A DNA stretch of 64,000 bases, taken from Cranoglanis bouderius (taxonomy: Eukaryota > Chordata > Actinopteri > Siluriformes > Cranoglanididae). The stretch covers positions 8,982,501-9,046,500 of the forward strand of contig CM042555.1 of the NCBI GenBank assembly GCA_023630585.1, given 5' to 3'. Positions 34,553 to 44,809 of the stretch are shown here, one piece after another. The notes under the pieces are model-generated. The model was not told the origin of the DNA, made no database searches, and saw only the letters and a list, made by a program, of their open reading frames with translations. Both the position numbers and the translations under genes were made by a program. The stretch's first letter is position 1, and each line of letters begins with the position of its first letter.

Positions 34553-35379
34553 TTGTCCTCCTCTGCAGATCTTGGCTCCCCAGCTGAAAGATGTAGCCAT
34601 TACAGAGCGACAGCTTGACACACAATGACCTGTCAGCGCATTCATCTCTCTGTGTTTTATTTGAGCAGAGAGCCAAAACTGAGCTGAAAATAAGCAAGTT
34701 GTTTCAAGGCCCTGGAATAAGATCAAACACTCGCTGGCACCAGCCATGGCTCGCACTCTGATTTACAGGCCATCTGTCAAAGAGGTGATTAGACCAAAGC
34801 ACTGCTTAAAAACCTATAGACACTCTCATCTCATGCAACTCCCTAAACATAACACTTTATTCCTATTTACTGTGTATGAGCATTCGCGATTAAAACAGTG
34901 TGACAGAATCAGGGCCGTTTCTGAGCGTTTAGGGGCCCTAAGCGACTCAGGGGCCCACTACCCACACCAATCATATTACTTTATATGCAAGAATTTCTTC
35001 TCTCAGGTGAGTTAACAGGCTACCATTGTCATACCTAATAGTGACGAGTTAGTAACACTTCTTAATCTAGATACGAGTTAGCTAGTTAGCCACTAACTTT
35101 TCCCATTTCAGTTACATCAACAAAGGGAAGCAAGAAAGCAGACTACTTGACTAAATTCAATTAATCTGCATTAATTTCTTATCATTTTTTTGTGTACATT
35201 TCGTCCTTCTGCGTTTTTCCACTCCAGATACGTAGATGATCACTGCTCCATCATGATCTGACATTAGTTACATTTGTTACCTCATTTCCGTATGTAAATT
35301 GCAGTTTCTATTCCTTTTATGCGACGAGACAGCCCACTATGACTGCCGGATTTTCACGAAATTATAGCATGCATACTTA
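34551..35379. other. Single-copy stretch
   Basis: Mixed composition to 34800. The segment 34905-34965 (AGGGCCGTTTCTGAGCGTTT then GGGGCCC) looks repeat-derived but cannot be placed. No gene is recognised. Confidence 0.35.
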
Positions 35380-35593
35380 CAGGGTATCCCAAAAGTCTCC
35401 ATACATAGGGGACTATGTTTGCCAGCACCACATCGGTTGTGCCTTCGTCAGTGGATGTTCGTGGACGTCCACTTCTCAGTTGGTCCACGACGCTTCCAGA
35501 CTTTTTGAATTTGTTAATAAGTTGGCAACAGTGTCATGTGTAATGTGCTTGCCATGTTTCATGTTAAAGTCCATCGCATATATATATACCCTG
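35380..35593 (-). mobile_element. Miniature Tc1/mariner-like relic with transposase N-terminus
   Basis: A 214-bp segment bordered by TA on both sides (35378-35379, 35594-35595) with matching ends CAGGGTAT and ATACCCTG. On the minus strand one frame reads LINKFKKSGSV, then LRSGRPRTSTDEG. The GRPR linker between two helix-turn-helix units is typical of Tc1/mariner transposases. The catalytic domain is absent. The superfamily assignment rests on the TA target and this motif. Confidence 0.78.
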
Positions 35594-35701
35594 TAGATCC
35601 TGTGATAAAGGCCCATGTAGATGGCCGCAGATTTGCTTGAGAGGGCATTACAGTGACGTTACAGCTGTAACTTGTAACAATGTTGTAACAAGCTGCAACA
35701 A

Positions 35702-36240
35702 TGCTTCAACCCATTTGGCATCTTTATACTATTCACTAAAAGTATGTATTATTTTTGTGAAGAAGAAGTACATACTTTTGAGTGTGTAGCAAAAGAGTAT
35801 GCAACTACTAGGACATATGGGTGGTTCAAGAGTTAGGGCTCTGGCTTATTGATCAGAAGGTCAGGGGTTCAAGCCCCAGCACTGTGAAGCTGCCACTGTT
35901 GGGCTCTTGAGTCTTAACCCTCTCTGCTCCAGGGGCACCGTATCATGGCTGACCCTGTGCTCTGACCCCAACTTCCTAACAAGCTGGGATATGTGAAGAA
36001 AAGAACTTCACTGTGCTGTAATGTATATTTGACAAATAAAGGTTTCTTCTTCTTAACACGTCATGTAACGGAAGAGAACGTTGTTGCCCGGAGGAGAGCA
36101 CTGTCCCCGTAAACAATCTCCTCTTTGCATTTCAGCTTTTCTTCATTCATTATTCCAAATATAATTTATACTATATAATTTAATTTACCATTCTCTTGAT
36201 TTATTTTTTCCACATTTCCTTTCCACATTTAAAACTTAAG
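35702..36240. mobile_element. MITE, same family as 18366-18849, split by a SINE
   Basis: TGCTTCAACCCATTT at 35702-35716 matches 12 of 15 bases of the terminal repeat at 18366. The two copies share the GTACATACTTTTGAGTGTGT block and, after the insertion, GAACGTTGTTGCC, CCCCGTAAACAA and CAGCTTTTCTTCATTCATT. The right terminal repeat is lost near 36240. Confidence 0.78.
35818..36053 (+). mobile_element. tRNA-derived SINE, V-SINE-like body
   Basis: The head carries a B-box-like GGGTTCAAGCCCC after GATCAGAAGGTC. It is followed by GGGCTCTTGAGTCTTAACCC and TCTCTGCTCCAGGGGCACC, resembling the central domain of V-SINEs, and ends with ATAAAGG and a TTC-repeat tail. It interrupts the surrounding MITE and is therefore the younger insertion. 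Confidence 0.85.
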
Positions 36241-36347
36241 TTACAAAAGGATAAAAAGTACAACATGTCATTCTTTAAAAAAAAAAATGTCAGGACATGC
36301 GGTTACTGAAATACAATCAACTTCAGGCTAGTATCAGTAACCCTGCT
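36241..36347. other. Short single-copy stretch
   Basis: A-rich, including an A run near 36278. Nothing is recognised. Confidence 0.4.
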
Positions 36348-36700
36348 TCATGTCCACATCACACCATCTCACCATTGATTATTTTCTTATGATAACATGT
36401 CTAAAAGTTTTATTCCTTAAATAAATGTTATCAACACTGATTATCAGCACAGTTTAAATTAAATTAATAGAATTTAATAGAATATGCAGTCTATCATGCC
36501 AGACATGTTTGGTGCCTGATGTTTGGTTAGTTTTGCAGTACAGCTATGAGGCTAACAAACAAGAGAAGCTTATAGCCATCAGCTTAATGTTGTGCATGTC
36601 TGCATATCTAAATCAGCACACAATTACCGTAAAACTGTGTTCAGTCATTAAGTAATCTCATATTTACTTGTTTATGTAGTTTATGACACTGTATGACACA

Positions 36701-37925
36701 GTTAGGGTTTAGACACTGATGTTGGGCGAGTTTAGGGTTTAGGCACTGATGTTGGGTGAGTTTAGGGTTTAGGCACTGATGTTGGGTGAGTTTAGGGTTT
36801 AGGCACTGATGTTGGGCAAGTTTTGGCACTGATGTTGGGCGAGTTTAGGCACTGATGTTGGGTGAGTTTAGGTTTTAGGCACTGATGTTAGGCGAGTTTA
36901 GGCACTGATGTTGGGCAAGTTTAGACACTGATGTTGGGCGAGTTTAGGGTTTAGACACTAATGTTAGGCAAGTTTAGGCACTGATGTTGGGCGAGTTTAG
37001 GGTTTAGGCACTGATGTTGGGCAAGTTTAGGCACTGAGGTTGGGGAAGTTTAGGGTTTAGGTACTGATGTTGGGCGAGTTTAGGCACTGATGTTGGGCGA
37101 GTTTAGGGTTTAGGCACTGATGTTGGGCGAGTTTAGGGTTTAGGCACTGATGTTGGCCAAGTTTAGGGTTTAGGCACTCATATTGGGCAAGTTTAGGGTT
37201 TAGGCACAGATGTTGTGCAAGTTAAGACACTGATGTTGGGCGAGTTTAGGGTTTAGGCACTGATGTTGTGTGAGTTAAGACACTGATGTTGGGCGAGTTT
37301 AGGGTTTAGGCACTGATGTTGGGCAAGTTTAGGGTTTAGGCACTGATGTTGTGCAAGTTTAGGCACTGATGTTGGGCGAGTTTAGGGTTTAGGTACTGAT
37401 GTTGGGCGAGTTTAGGCACTGATGTTGGGTGAGTTTAGGGTTTAGGCACTGATGTTGGGCGAGTTTAGGGTTTAGGCACTGATGTTGGGCGAGTTTAGGG
37501 TTTAGGCACTGATGTTGGGAAGTTTAGGGTTTAGGCACTGATGTTGTGCGAGTTAAGACACTGATGTTGGGCAAGTTTAGGGTTTAGGTACTGATGTTGG
37601 GCAAGTTTAGGCACTGATGTTGGGCGAGTTTAGGCACTGATGTTGGGCAAGTTTAGGCACTGATGTTGGGCAAGTTTAGTGTTTAGGCACTGATGTTGTG
37701 CGAGTTTAGGCACTGATGTTGGGCGAGTTTAGGGATTAGGCACTGATGTTGGGCAAGTTTAGGCACTGATGTTGGGCAAGTTTAGGCACTGATGTTGGGC
37801 GAGTTTATGCACTGATGTTGGGCGAGTTTAGGCACTGATGTTGGGCGAGTTTATGCACTGATATTGGGCAAGTTTAGGGTTTAGGCACTGATGTTGGGCA
37901 AGTTTAGGCACTGATGTTGGGCGAG
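36701..37925. repeat. Transposase-derived minisatellite, array 1 (46 units)
   Basis: By hand count there are 24 long units (30 bp, one of 29) and 22 short units (23 bp). They differ by the heptamer TTTAGGG, and all carry a CACTGATGTTGGGC-type core. The counts sum exactly to the 1225-bp length. On the minus strand the core reads RPTSVP, a segment found downstream of the ELERRL motif in the adjacent Tc1 transposase remnant. Variation (CGAG/TGAG/CAAG ends, AAGACA variants) gives a readable unit code. Confidence 0.95.
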
Positions 37926-37954
37926 GAAGTCTTGGATGCAGTCGGCGTTCCAGC
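37926..37954 (-). mobile_element. Tc1 transposase sliver at the duplication junction
   Basis: GAAGTCTTGGATGCAGTCGG and the following GCGTTCCAGC match 38587-38615 with one mismatch. This shows that array 1 once continued into the same transposon as array 2. Confidence 0.88.
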
Positions 37955-38307
37955 TCATGTCCACCTCACACCATTTCACCATTGATTTTTTTCTTATAAT
38001 AACATGTCTAAAAGTTTTATTCCTTAAATAAATGTTATCAACACTGATTATCAGCACAGTTTAAATTAAATTAATAGAATTTAATAGAATATGCAGTCTA
38101 TCATGCCAGACATGTTTGGTGCCTTATGTTTGGTTAGTTTTGCAGTACAGCTATGAGGCTAACAAACAAGAGAAGCTTATAGCCATCAGCTTAATGTTGT
38201 GCATGTCTGCATGTCTAAATCAGCACACAATTACCGTAAAACTGTGTTCAGTCATTAGGTAATCTCATATTTACTTGTTTATGTAGTTTATGACACTGTA
38301 TGAGACA

Positions 38308-38586
38308 GTTAGGGTTTAGACACTGATGTTGGGTGAGTTTAGGGTTTAGGCACTGATGTTGGGTGAGTTTAGGGTTTAGGCAGTGATGTTGGGCGAGTTT
38401 AGGGTTTAGGCACTGATGTTGGGTGAGTTTAGGCAATGATGTTGGGTTAGTTTAGGGTTTAGGCACTGATGTTGGGTGAGTTTAGTGTTTAGGCACTGAT
38501 TTTGGGCAAGTTTAGGCAATGATGTTGGGCGAGTTTCGGGTTTAGGCACTGATGTTGGGCAAGTTTAGGCACTGATGTTGGGCGAG
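38308..38586. repeat. Transposase-derived minisatellite, array 2 (10 units)
   Basis: Seven 30-bp and three 23-bp units, in the order LLLLSLLSLS, total exactly 279 bp. The first four units are long, as in array 1, and the last unit runs directly into transposase sequence at 38587. Confidence 0.95.
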
Positions 38587-38769
38587 GAAGTCTTGGGTGC
38601 AGTCGGCGTTCCAGCTCATCCCAAAGGTTTTCAGTAGGCTTGAGGTCAGGGCTCTGTGTAGGACACTCGAATTCTTCCAAACCTTTTGAAAACCATGCCT
38701 CTATAAACCTCGAAAGAATCACATATGGGTGTGATGCTCAAGTGTCCATATACTTTTGGACATGTAGTG
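38587..38769 (-). pseudogene. Tc1 transposase C-terminal fragment with right terminal repeat
   Basis: The minus-strand frame 38489-38722 contains QSPDLKPTENLWDELERRL, the block carrying the third catalytic acid (Glu in TEN, normally IEN). The segment then reaches TCCATATACTTTTGGACATG and GTAGTG, and ends before TA at 38770-38771, as expected of a Tc1 end. The first two catalytic residues are missing, and the left end has been replaced by minisatellite. Confidence 0.88.
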
Positions 38770-38771
38770 TA

Positions 38772-39045
38772 TGTAGCATAAAAAAAAGAAAACAGAAACA
38801 GCAGCCATCTTGAAGTCAGAATCACTTTCTTTCTCAGTCAATAGTTTGGTATTACAAAACGCAAGTGTATGCATAGTGCTTTAGTGATGCAGTTTTTATA
38901 ATGGCAGACTGTTAGCTATAAGCTTCATTTTTATAGCCATAGCTTCATTAAAAATTAAAGAATTAAACATCAGACAGCAAATGTTGGTCATTTGTCTTAA
39001 AGTAAAAAAAAATAATAATAATTTAATATTTGGTTTTCCACAGTT
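38772..39045. other. AT-rich stretch
   Basis: Nothing recognised. Confidence 0.4.
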
Positions 39046-39255
39046 TTGGTTCTCCTCGTGCTTTGGGGGTTTCTTCCAGGTACTCTGGTTTCCTCCTCCA
39101 GTACAAAGACATGCATTGTAGGTTGATTGGCATCTCAAATTTGTCCATAGTGTATGAATGGGTGTGTGGGTGTAATTGTGCCCTACGATGGATTGGCAGT
39201 CTCCCTTTGGCCCGAGTCCCCTAGGATAGGCTCCAGGCTTGCCGTGAACTTGTAG
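39046..39255 (+). mobile_element. SINE, 5'-truncated copy
   Basis: CTCGTGCTTTGGGGGTTTC, GGTACTCTGGTTTCCTCC, CAAAGACATGCATTGTAGGT, CGATGGATTGGCA and ATAGGCTCCAGGCTTGCCGT follow the body of the family seen full length (inverted) at 59779-60092. The tRNA-like head is absent. Confidence 0.85.
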
Positions 39256-39675
39256 AAATACATTTTTTAAATAATGTAATTATAATAGATTATAAATTAT
39301 AATTTAATTTTAACAAATGCACAACACTGACTGGTTGACTTGGGCTTTTATTTCCACCTATCTAGACTGTCTCTTATACACTGCATGATGTTTCAAGTGT
39401 AGGGTCAGTATAAGAGCAAAGTTCATCGCTCTTATCCTGATACATGGATTTGGCAGTGTATTATGTGTGTGATAACGGCCCACACAGCCTCACACCCACA
39501 CTCACAAGGACACACATTCATGCATAGGTTCAGTTGGACAGTGCTCCTGTGACCTTGTGCTGCTTTATTGAGTCTCATGGTGAGTTGATTCTCTGCTATT
39601 GTTTGGTCATCACTCAGCACCCACACAGTGTCCACTGATTGTGCTTCATCTCTAGCCAACTCTGCTCTCAGATAC

Positions 39676-39678
<3 letters not shown>
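39256..39678. other. Single-copy stretch
   Basis: Nothing recognised. Confidence 0.4.

Positions 39679-39758
<80 letters not shown>
39679..39758. repeat. (GT)n microsatellite, about 40 copies
   Basis: A perfect GT run ending in TGTTG. Confidence 0.98.
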
Positions 39759-39759
<1 letters not shown>

Positions 39760-40126
39760 GTGCCATCATTGAATGCAACTTCCAGTTTCCTCTAGTGATA
39801 GTGTTTACATCAAGAGAACAGCCATTATGCAAGGTTGCCAAAGTTTGCTGTTCACTACCTCCTCTGTATGGATGTACGTATGTGCTTTTTGGGTATCAGT
39901 GAATCGATTTACTCACTGTCAAAGTTATTCAATAGTTATGACAATATGTAATGATAGAGGATAATTTTAGGACCTTGATGTTTAGTGAAATATGTGTATC
40001 ATAAGATTCTACTTTAAAAATCATACAGTATATTTTGTATATGGGTATATGGCTACGCAGACAATGCCAACCCTTTATCTAGTTAGCATAGTTCTGGTGT
40101 TACAGTGCTTAAGTATGGTGTATATC

Positions 40127-40240
40127 TTTTTTTTTTTTTTTTTTTTTTTGTAAAAGTAAATATCCCAAGGCTGGGCCTATCTGAAATGGAGGGGTCGGAA
40201 AGATTGAAAAAATAAATAAATAAATAAATAAATAAATATA
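40127..40240. repeat. Poly(T) and (AAAT)n
   Basis: A T run of about 23 at 40127-40149 is followed, after 60 bp of single-copy sequence, by AAAT copies at 40207-40240. Confidence 0.9.
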
Positions 40241-41150
40241 TCAATAAACAGGTTGTCTCCTAGGGCGTTCCACCAATCAGCGTCAGCATCACGTTGCCTA
40301 GCACATACATGTAAGAAAATGGAAAGAAAATGGAAATGAGCAAAGGGAACGACCCATTGAGCAGCAGTTTTGAGTCTGCTGATAAAAGTGCAAAGCGTGC
40401 TAATCCACGGCCCACAGAAATGGAAACACTACAGGGTGCTGCATGCTAATGTGTCCAGGCAAAGAAAATATGCTGAAAAGTTACATACTGTATATACACA
40501 CACACACTCAATAGGGATTATTCACTATATACTGTATGTTCAGATAATAAGAGATCAAGGCAGAATTTTGCTGTGTCTTTTGTTGTTGTTGTCCTTCAGG
40601 CAGAAAAATCCTGATTCTTAAGGAAAGCTTTGCTGGTGATGCAGTTGCTACTTCGCCAGCAGTACAGATCATGTAAAAATTTAATAAACCTATAAAGGCG
40701 AGGACAAAAACCTTGATCTGCTCCTCCTGCTACTCTCTGCCTGATCCTGATGTCTCTGGATTCTATCAACTCCAGTGTAGATTCATGCACTGGCTGTGAT
40801 TAAGAGCCCGAATCAGTCACAGGCTTTCTGCATAATATCTAAGAAATGTAGATTGCATGACCGACACACTTTTAAGGTTTGAGCCAGACAATGGGGTGAA
40901 GAAACCCGAGCCTTATTTAAGCGCAGTGTCCTGCTTTGAATTCAGATAGAGGTGAATCAGAGCAGATCTGGCTAATGATAATGAGCTGTAAATACTAGAG
41001 CGTTAGTATTCACAGCAGGTGAATAAACGTTTGAACACAGAAACTGTGCTTAAATATACTGACGTAATGGAAACCTTTTTTTCTACTCCCTTGTATGCAC
41101 CAGCAAACATGCTGATACAACTTAAAGGTCATGTTCTTTTCACGCTGACA
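40241..41150. other. Single-copy stretch, possible noncoding island at 40580-41050
   Basis: Moderate GC, repeat-poor from about 40580. No domain-bearing frame. Confidence 0.3.
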
Positions 41151-41151
41151 G

Positions 41152-41293
41152 GGCCCTCAGAAACTTTGACGAGGAGGTCCCTCTGAAGGAGCGCTCCATC
41201 CGTCTGCTCACTAAAAACAGAATTAAGCTTCCCGTCAAACCTGTGTCAGCTCGATCATGCACAGTAATTAGAAAGGCAAGAAAAAGCGAGTAG
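41152..41293 (+). CDS. Candidate coding exon, unassigned
   Basis: Immediately after an acceptor-like TTTCACGCTGACAG, one frame runs about 46 codons to TAG (41291-41293), starting ALRNFDEEVPLKERSIRLLT and continuing KNRIKLPVKP. Codons in the first 30 positions are GC-rich at the third base and encode a balanced charged, hydrophilic peptide, unlike neighbouring DNA. Possible donors are GTGTCA at 41243 (weak) and GTAATT at 41264. Alternatively it is a terminal exon. I do not recognise the protein. The start is set by the splice signal, and no ATG is required. Confidence 0.35.
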
Positions 41294-42219
41294 GGGATGA
41301 AAAAAAAAAAACAACAAACCACAGTTTGACTGAGACAACGGACAAACTGAGAATTTTTTGTGTTGAGAGACACAGAAAATAAGGATTGTACAGTACTGAA
41401 ATATTAGACTTATAACAATTATAGCTTTAATTTGCATATTTGTACTGTAGGTGCTGTTTGACCTTAGAAATCATCTTGGTGTTTTGTTCCTAACTGACCC
41501 TTAGAGAATATTGCATATTTTTACTGAATAGGAAGTAAAAAAAAAAACAAAGATCAAGGACGCAGAATTATACAGAAGCACAAAAAAAAGGGAAAGAAAA
41601 ATAACCACTGGCGATGTCATACATCAAGCCATCAAGCTGAATTCAGAGCTGAGAACTTTGAGGGCAAGGTTAATTGAAACGTTTCTGCGCCTACTATGGC
41701 TCAGTCTGTCATTTTCACCATATTACATCATGTTAATTTCTCAACTGAAGCCCAAGCTCATGACTATAAACAAGCTCTGTACTTTAACACACATTACCCA
41801 TTTAATTACATCTACGTGAATGTAATTTGAAGGATGCATGTGGAGGAAGCTTAGCTGTTTCTTTTTTTTTTTTTTTTCTTTTCTTTTAATCTCTCATTAA
41901 ATTAGACAAACAGTACCTGTGTGCCATATGTTACGCTGATTATCTCACAAACCCACTGTTTCCCTTTGCAATTAGCAGGTAACAGCAATCAAGGGGACAA
42001 AAGCCGTTGAACTGTTTGCATGTGCTCTATAAATAGTCTCAGGCTTAAAATTATGACAAAAGAAGTGGAGGATACGCAGAAATGTGATTGTAACTGTAAA
42101 AGAAAATGATCAAATTGAATTGAATAATGATTGTAATGTTATTGAATTTTTTTTTTTTTCAGTCATTCAGTTATAACAAGTTTGTGGTGTCTTTCTGTAA
42201 GTATATGATGGTAAGATGG
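41294..42219. promoter_or_regulatory. Candidate conserved noncoding island at 41600-42020
   Basis: Sober single-copy sequence with TTAATTGAAAC near 41671, CATTTAATTACATC near 41799 and TTGCAATTAGCAGG near 41966, broken by a T run at 41863-41877. The role is inferred. Confidence 0.27.
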
Positions 42220-42243
42220 GTGTGTGTGTGTGTGTGTGTGTGT

Positions 42244-42303
<60 letters not shown>
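42220..42303. repeat. (GT)n microsatellite
   Basis: About 41 copies with one CT interruption at 42247. Confidence 0.98.
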
Positions 42304-42308
<5 letters not shown>

Positions 42309-43465
42309 CAGCTGACCAAGGGCCAGACCGTTTCTGTTTCCTTCCATCCTGAAAGGTAACAGTAATAGCCATTAAAGGATGGCCTTAAGAGTCTCTGGCA
42401 TGTTGATGCCTGATGCACAAAGGTCATTGATTCTGGGGCCTTCTTCTTTCTCTTAACAATTCGCTTGGATTTTTTTTTTTTTGGCATTTGGTGAGCACAC
42501 GCAGAGGCCAGCTCTCTTCGATGTGCCGACCTTGACAGCGAATTGGATAAATAAACCTTCAATTTAGCCTCTCTCTCCTTCTTGGCTTGCCTAGCCGGGC
42601 AGCATGTCCCACCGGGAGTCTTCACCTATCCGAAGAGCTCAGTCTGCCCTCGGCTTAGTGACAAACACAACCTCCTTCTCCCGCTAACAGCCCTCTCCTG
42701 TAGCAGTCAAAGTCAATCCAGCACTCCCCAACAATTTAATGCCAATTCTGTCTTTCGAACTGGTCTTTGACCAGCATATACACAGACCTGCGCACACACA
42801 TACACCTGCACATGGACTTACCGAATAACACAATCCCACTCATTCACTAAACCTGTCGCAGGAGGCAGCTGGACTGAGCGAATCACTCCATAACAGGTAA
42901 TGACATGGCATTTAATGGTACTGTCCAAAGCGATTCATGGCCTGCAGACAGGTAACAGGGGACACGGATAAACGTGGCATAAGGGCAACAACACTGACAC
43001 CGTATCTCTTCCAGGCCTTGTCAACACATACCAAGTGACACAGGTGTCACTGTTTATGCCTAAATACATATAGTTTGGTGGGGGAGATTGTCCTGATGTT
43101 AATAAGAGTGTGTAGGTGTGTAGAGGGGCTTCTATCTACCTTCCTACCTTCTGTTTAATGCAAATTGTACACTTGTGCATAATAACTACACCTAAAAGAC
43201 ATGAAATGGAAAAGATCCAAAATATGAAAACAGGATTTTCCCTCTATTGCAGGGGAAAATATGGTATGTCAGCAAGAGCTAGTGTGCATGTGTACCATTT
43301 ACAAAATTCAAAAAATACAAAGACGTCAAGTCAAAGTTCAAAGTAAGTTGATCTCTATTGCTTCATTTACTGTATGTATCGAAAAATTGTTAGTTACCTA
43401 GCTAGCATTCATTCTAGACCTAAATGTACTTGGGAAATTGTTTATTACCTTAATCCTATCTGGCC
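42304..43465. promoter_or_regulatory. Single-copy region, possible noncoding island at 42360-42780
   Basis: GC-richer to about 43010 with one T run at 42470-42481. AT-rich afterwards. Frames on both strands overlap and lack domains. Confidence 0.2.
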
Positions 43466-43640
43466 ACCTGGCCCGCTATCTAGGTAGTTAGTTAGCTAGC
43501 TAGCTAAATAGATAGACAGCCTTCTAGCTAGTTAGCAATCTATTTAATTTATTCTTATTAGCTAACAAAACTAGCTAGCTAGAATAATAGCTTGCTATCT
43601 AGTTAGCTACCTACCTACTAATTTAGTCTTACTACCTACT
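43466..43640. repeat. TAGC/CTAG-rich palindromic tract
   Basis: TAGTTAGTTAGCTAGCTAGC and many variants (CTAGCTAGTTAGC, ACTAGCTAGCTAGA, CTACCTACCTAC) fill about 170 bp. It looks like a degenerate tetranucleotide repeat. Confidence 0.8.
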
Positions 43641-43841
43641 GTAGCTACCTAGAGTGTTTAAATTGAACTGGCTCTTTGGATGTTGTGTTCTGTGAGGTAT
43701 TATTGTCATGTATTTTGTCTATTTCCTGATGCATGTGGTCCACATTTCCATGTCCTGAGTGACGTCAGAAGCAATATGTTGTGTGAATTAGGTGAATAAA
43801 CAGTAATGCAAATTGAATTTTGGAATAAATGTTGGCAAAAT

Positions 43842-44075
43842 GGGTGGCACGTTGGCGTAGCAGTAATGTTGCCATCTCACAGCTCCAGCTTCCCCTATGT
43901 CCATGTGGGTTTCCTCCGGGTTCTGTGTGAATGTATGTGTGCATGGCTCCCTGCCTTGGACTGGTGTCCCATCCAGATTGTATTCCCACCTCATGCCCAC
44001 TGTTCCTGGGATAGGCTCCAGATCCAACATGACCCTGAGCAGGATAAAGTGCTTACTGAAGATGAATGAATGAAT
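43842..44075 (+). mobile_element. tRNA-derived SINE
   Basis: The head GGGTGGCACGTTGGCGTAGC, then CAGTAATGTTGCCATCTCAC, is A-box-like. The B-box region is deleted. The body has GTGGGTTTCCTCCGGGTTC, GGACTGGTGTCCCATCC and GGGATAGGCTCCAG. The tail CAGGATAAAGTGCTTACTGA leads into GAATGAATGAATT. It is somewhat shorter than the copy at 10384. Confidence 0.87.
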
Positions 44076-44276
44076 TACCATAACTGTGTGTGTATTTTGC
44101 TGGCATCTTATCCTCTAGCAGTAAGTATGGGTTTTGGACTTGAGTTATAATCTTGAAGACATTTCTGCTGATCATTTGCTGTCCACAGAATGTCATCATA
44201 ATGGCAGTTATTGAAACAGAGATATTTACATTGTCTTTAAAAAAAAAAAGGCTTAAAATGTATGAACCATGGATGG

Positions 44277-44281
<5 letters not shown>

Positions 44282-44320
<39 letters not shown>
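44282..44320. repeat. (TG)n microsatellite
   Basis: About 19 copies. Confidence 0.95.
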
Positions 44321-44322
<2 letters not shown>

Positions 44323-44735
44323 GCAGATGAGTGATGAGAAATAGGGACAGAGGAGAACAGCTAGGGAAAGAGCTATGGAGAGCTGTAAAAGTGACTGCGG
44401 CTGGCGATAAATCGGATTTATATCGGCTCCTCTTGGTTTGATTGTTAATTGCACACTGCTTACTTGCAGAGTCAAGTCTTATGAGGAGGAAGAGCCCTTG
44501 ATTTGTTTCTGTGCTCTACACTGCTGAGTAATGAATACAGAGACACAGACAGAGAGAAAAAGAAATAGAGGATCACCTAGTGAAGAATGATGGACAAGGT
44601 TAAAAGCAGCTGCAAGTTTTGATCATTTGCACAAGTTCTTTAGCACTGGTGGCAGAAGGATGGGGATGTAACTAGTGAACATGGAGTTGAATGAAAGACA
44701 AAACTTTCATGCAAGATGCTTGGCAAAAGAAGTCT

Positions 44736-44739
<4 letters not shown>
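44321..44739. other. Single-copy stretch between microsatellites
   Basis: GA-rich segments near 44550. No gene is recognised. Confidence 0.4.

Positions 44740-44804
<65 letters not shown>
44740..44804. repeat. (CT)n microsatellite, about 32 copies
   Basis: A perfect CT run. Confidence 0.97.

Positions 44805-44809
<5 letters not shown>

Larger units (their letters stand above)
36348..38586. repeat. Tandem duplication with 1607-bp offset
   Basis: 36348-36700 recurs at 37955-38307 with about eight mismatches and no indels (near 98% identity). Each copy leads into the same minisatellite. The junction near 37955 joins the transposon sequence CCAGCTCAT to GTCCAC of the duplicated flank, with TCAT shared by both parents. 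Confidence 0.93.

Noticed and set aside
35339..35596. 85-codon plus-strand frame
   Set aside because: It lies antisense across the transposase relic at 35380-35593, whose minus-strand motif is convincing.
35818..35900. A genuine tRNA gene
   Set aside because: The A and B boxes belong to a SINE head. The cloverleaf cannot be completed, and a SINE body follows.
36641..38436. Protein frames with repeated QHQCLNPKL
   Set aside because: They are translations of the minisatellite in one of its frames and not a gene.
36701..38586. Telomere-like TTTAGGG motifs
   Set aside because: The heptamer is only one part of a 30-bp unit and never occurs in tandem by itself beyond TTTAGGGTTTAGG. Fish telomeres are TTAGGG. 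The transposon origin explains it.
36701..38586. CRISPR-like array
   Set aside because: The units abut with no unique spacers, and the genome is eukaryotic.
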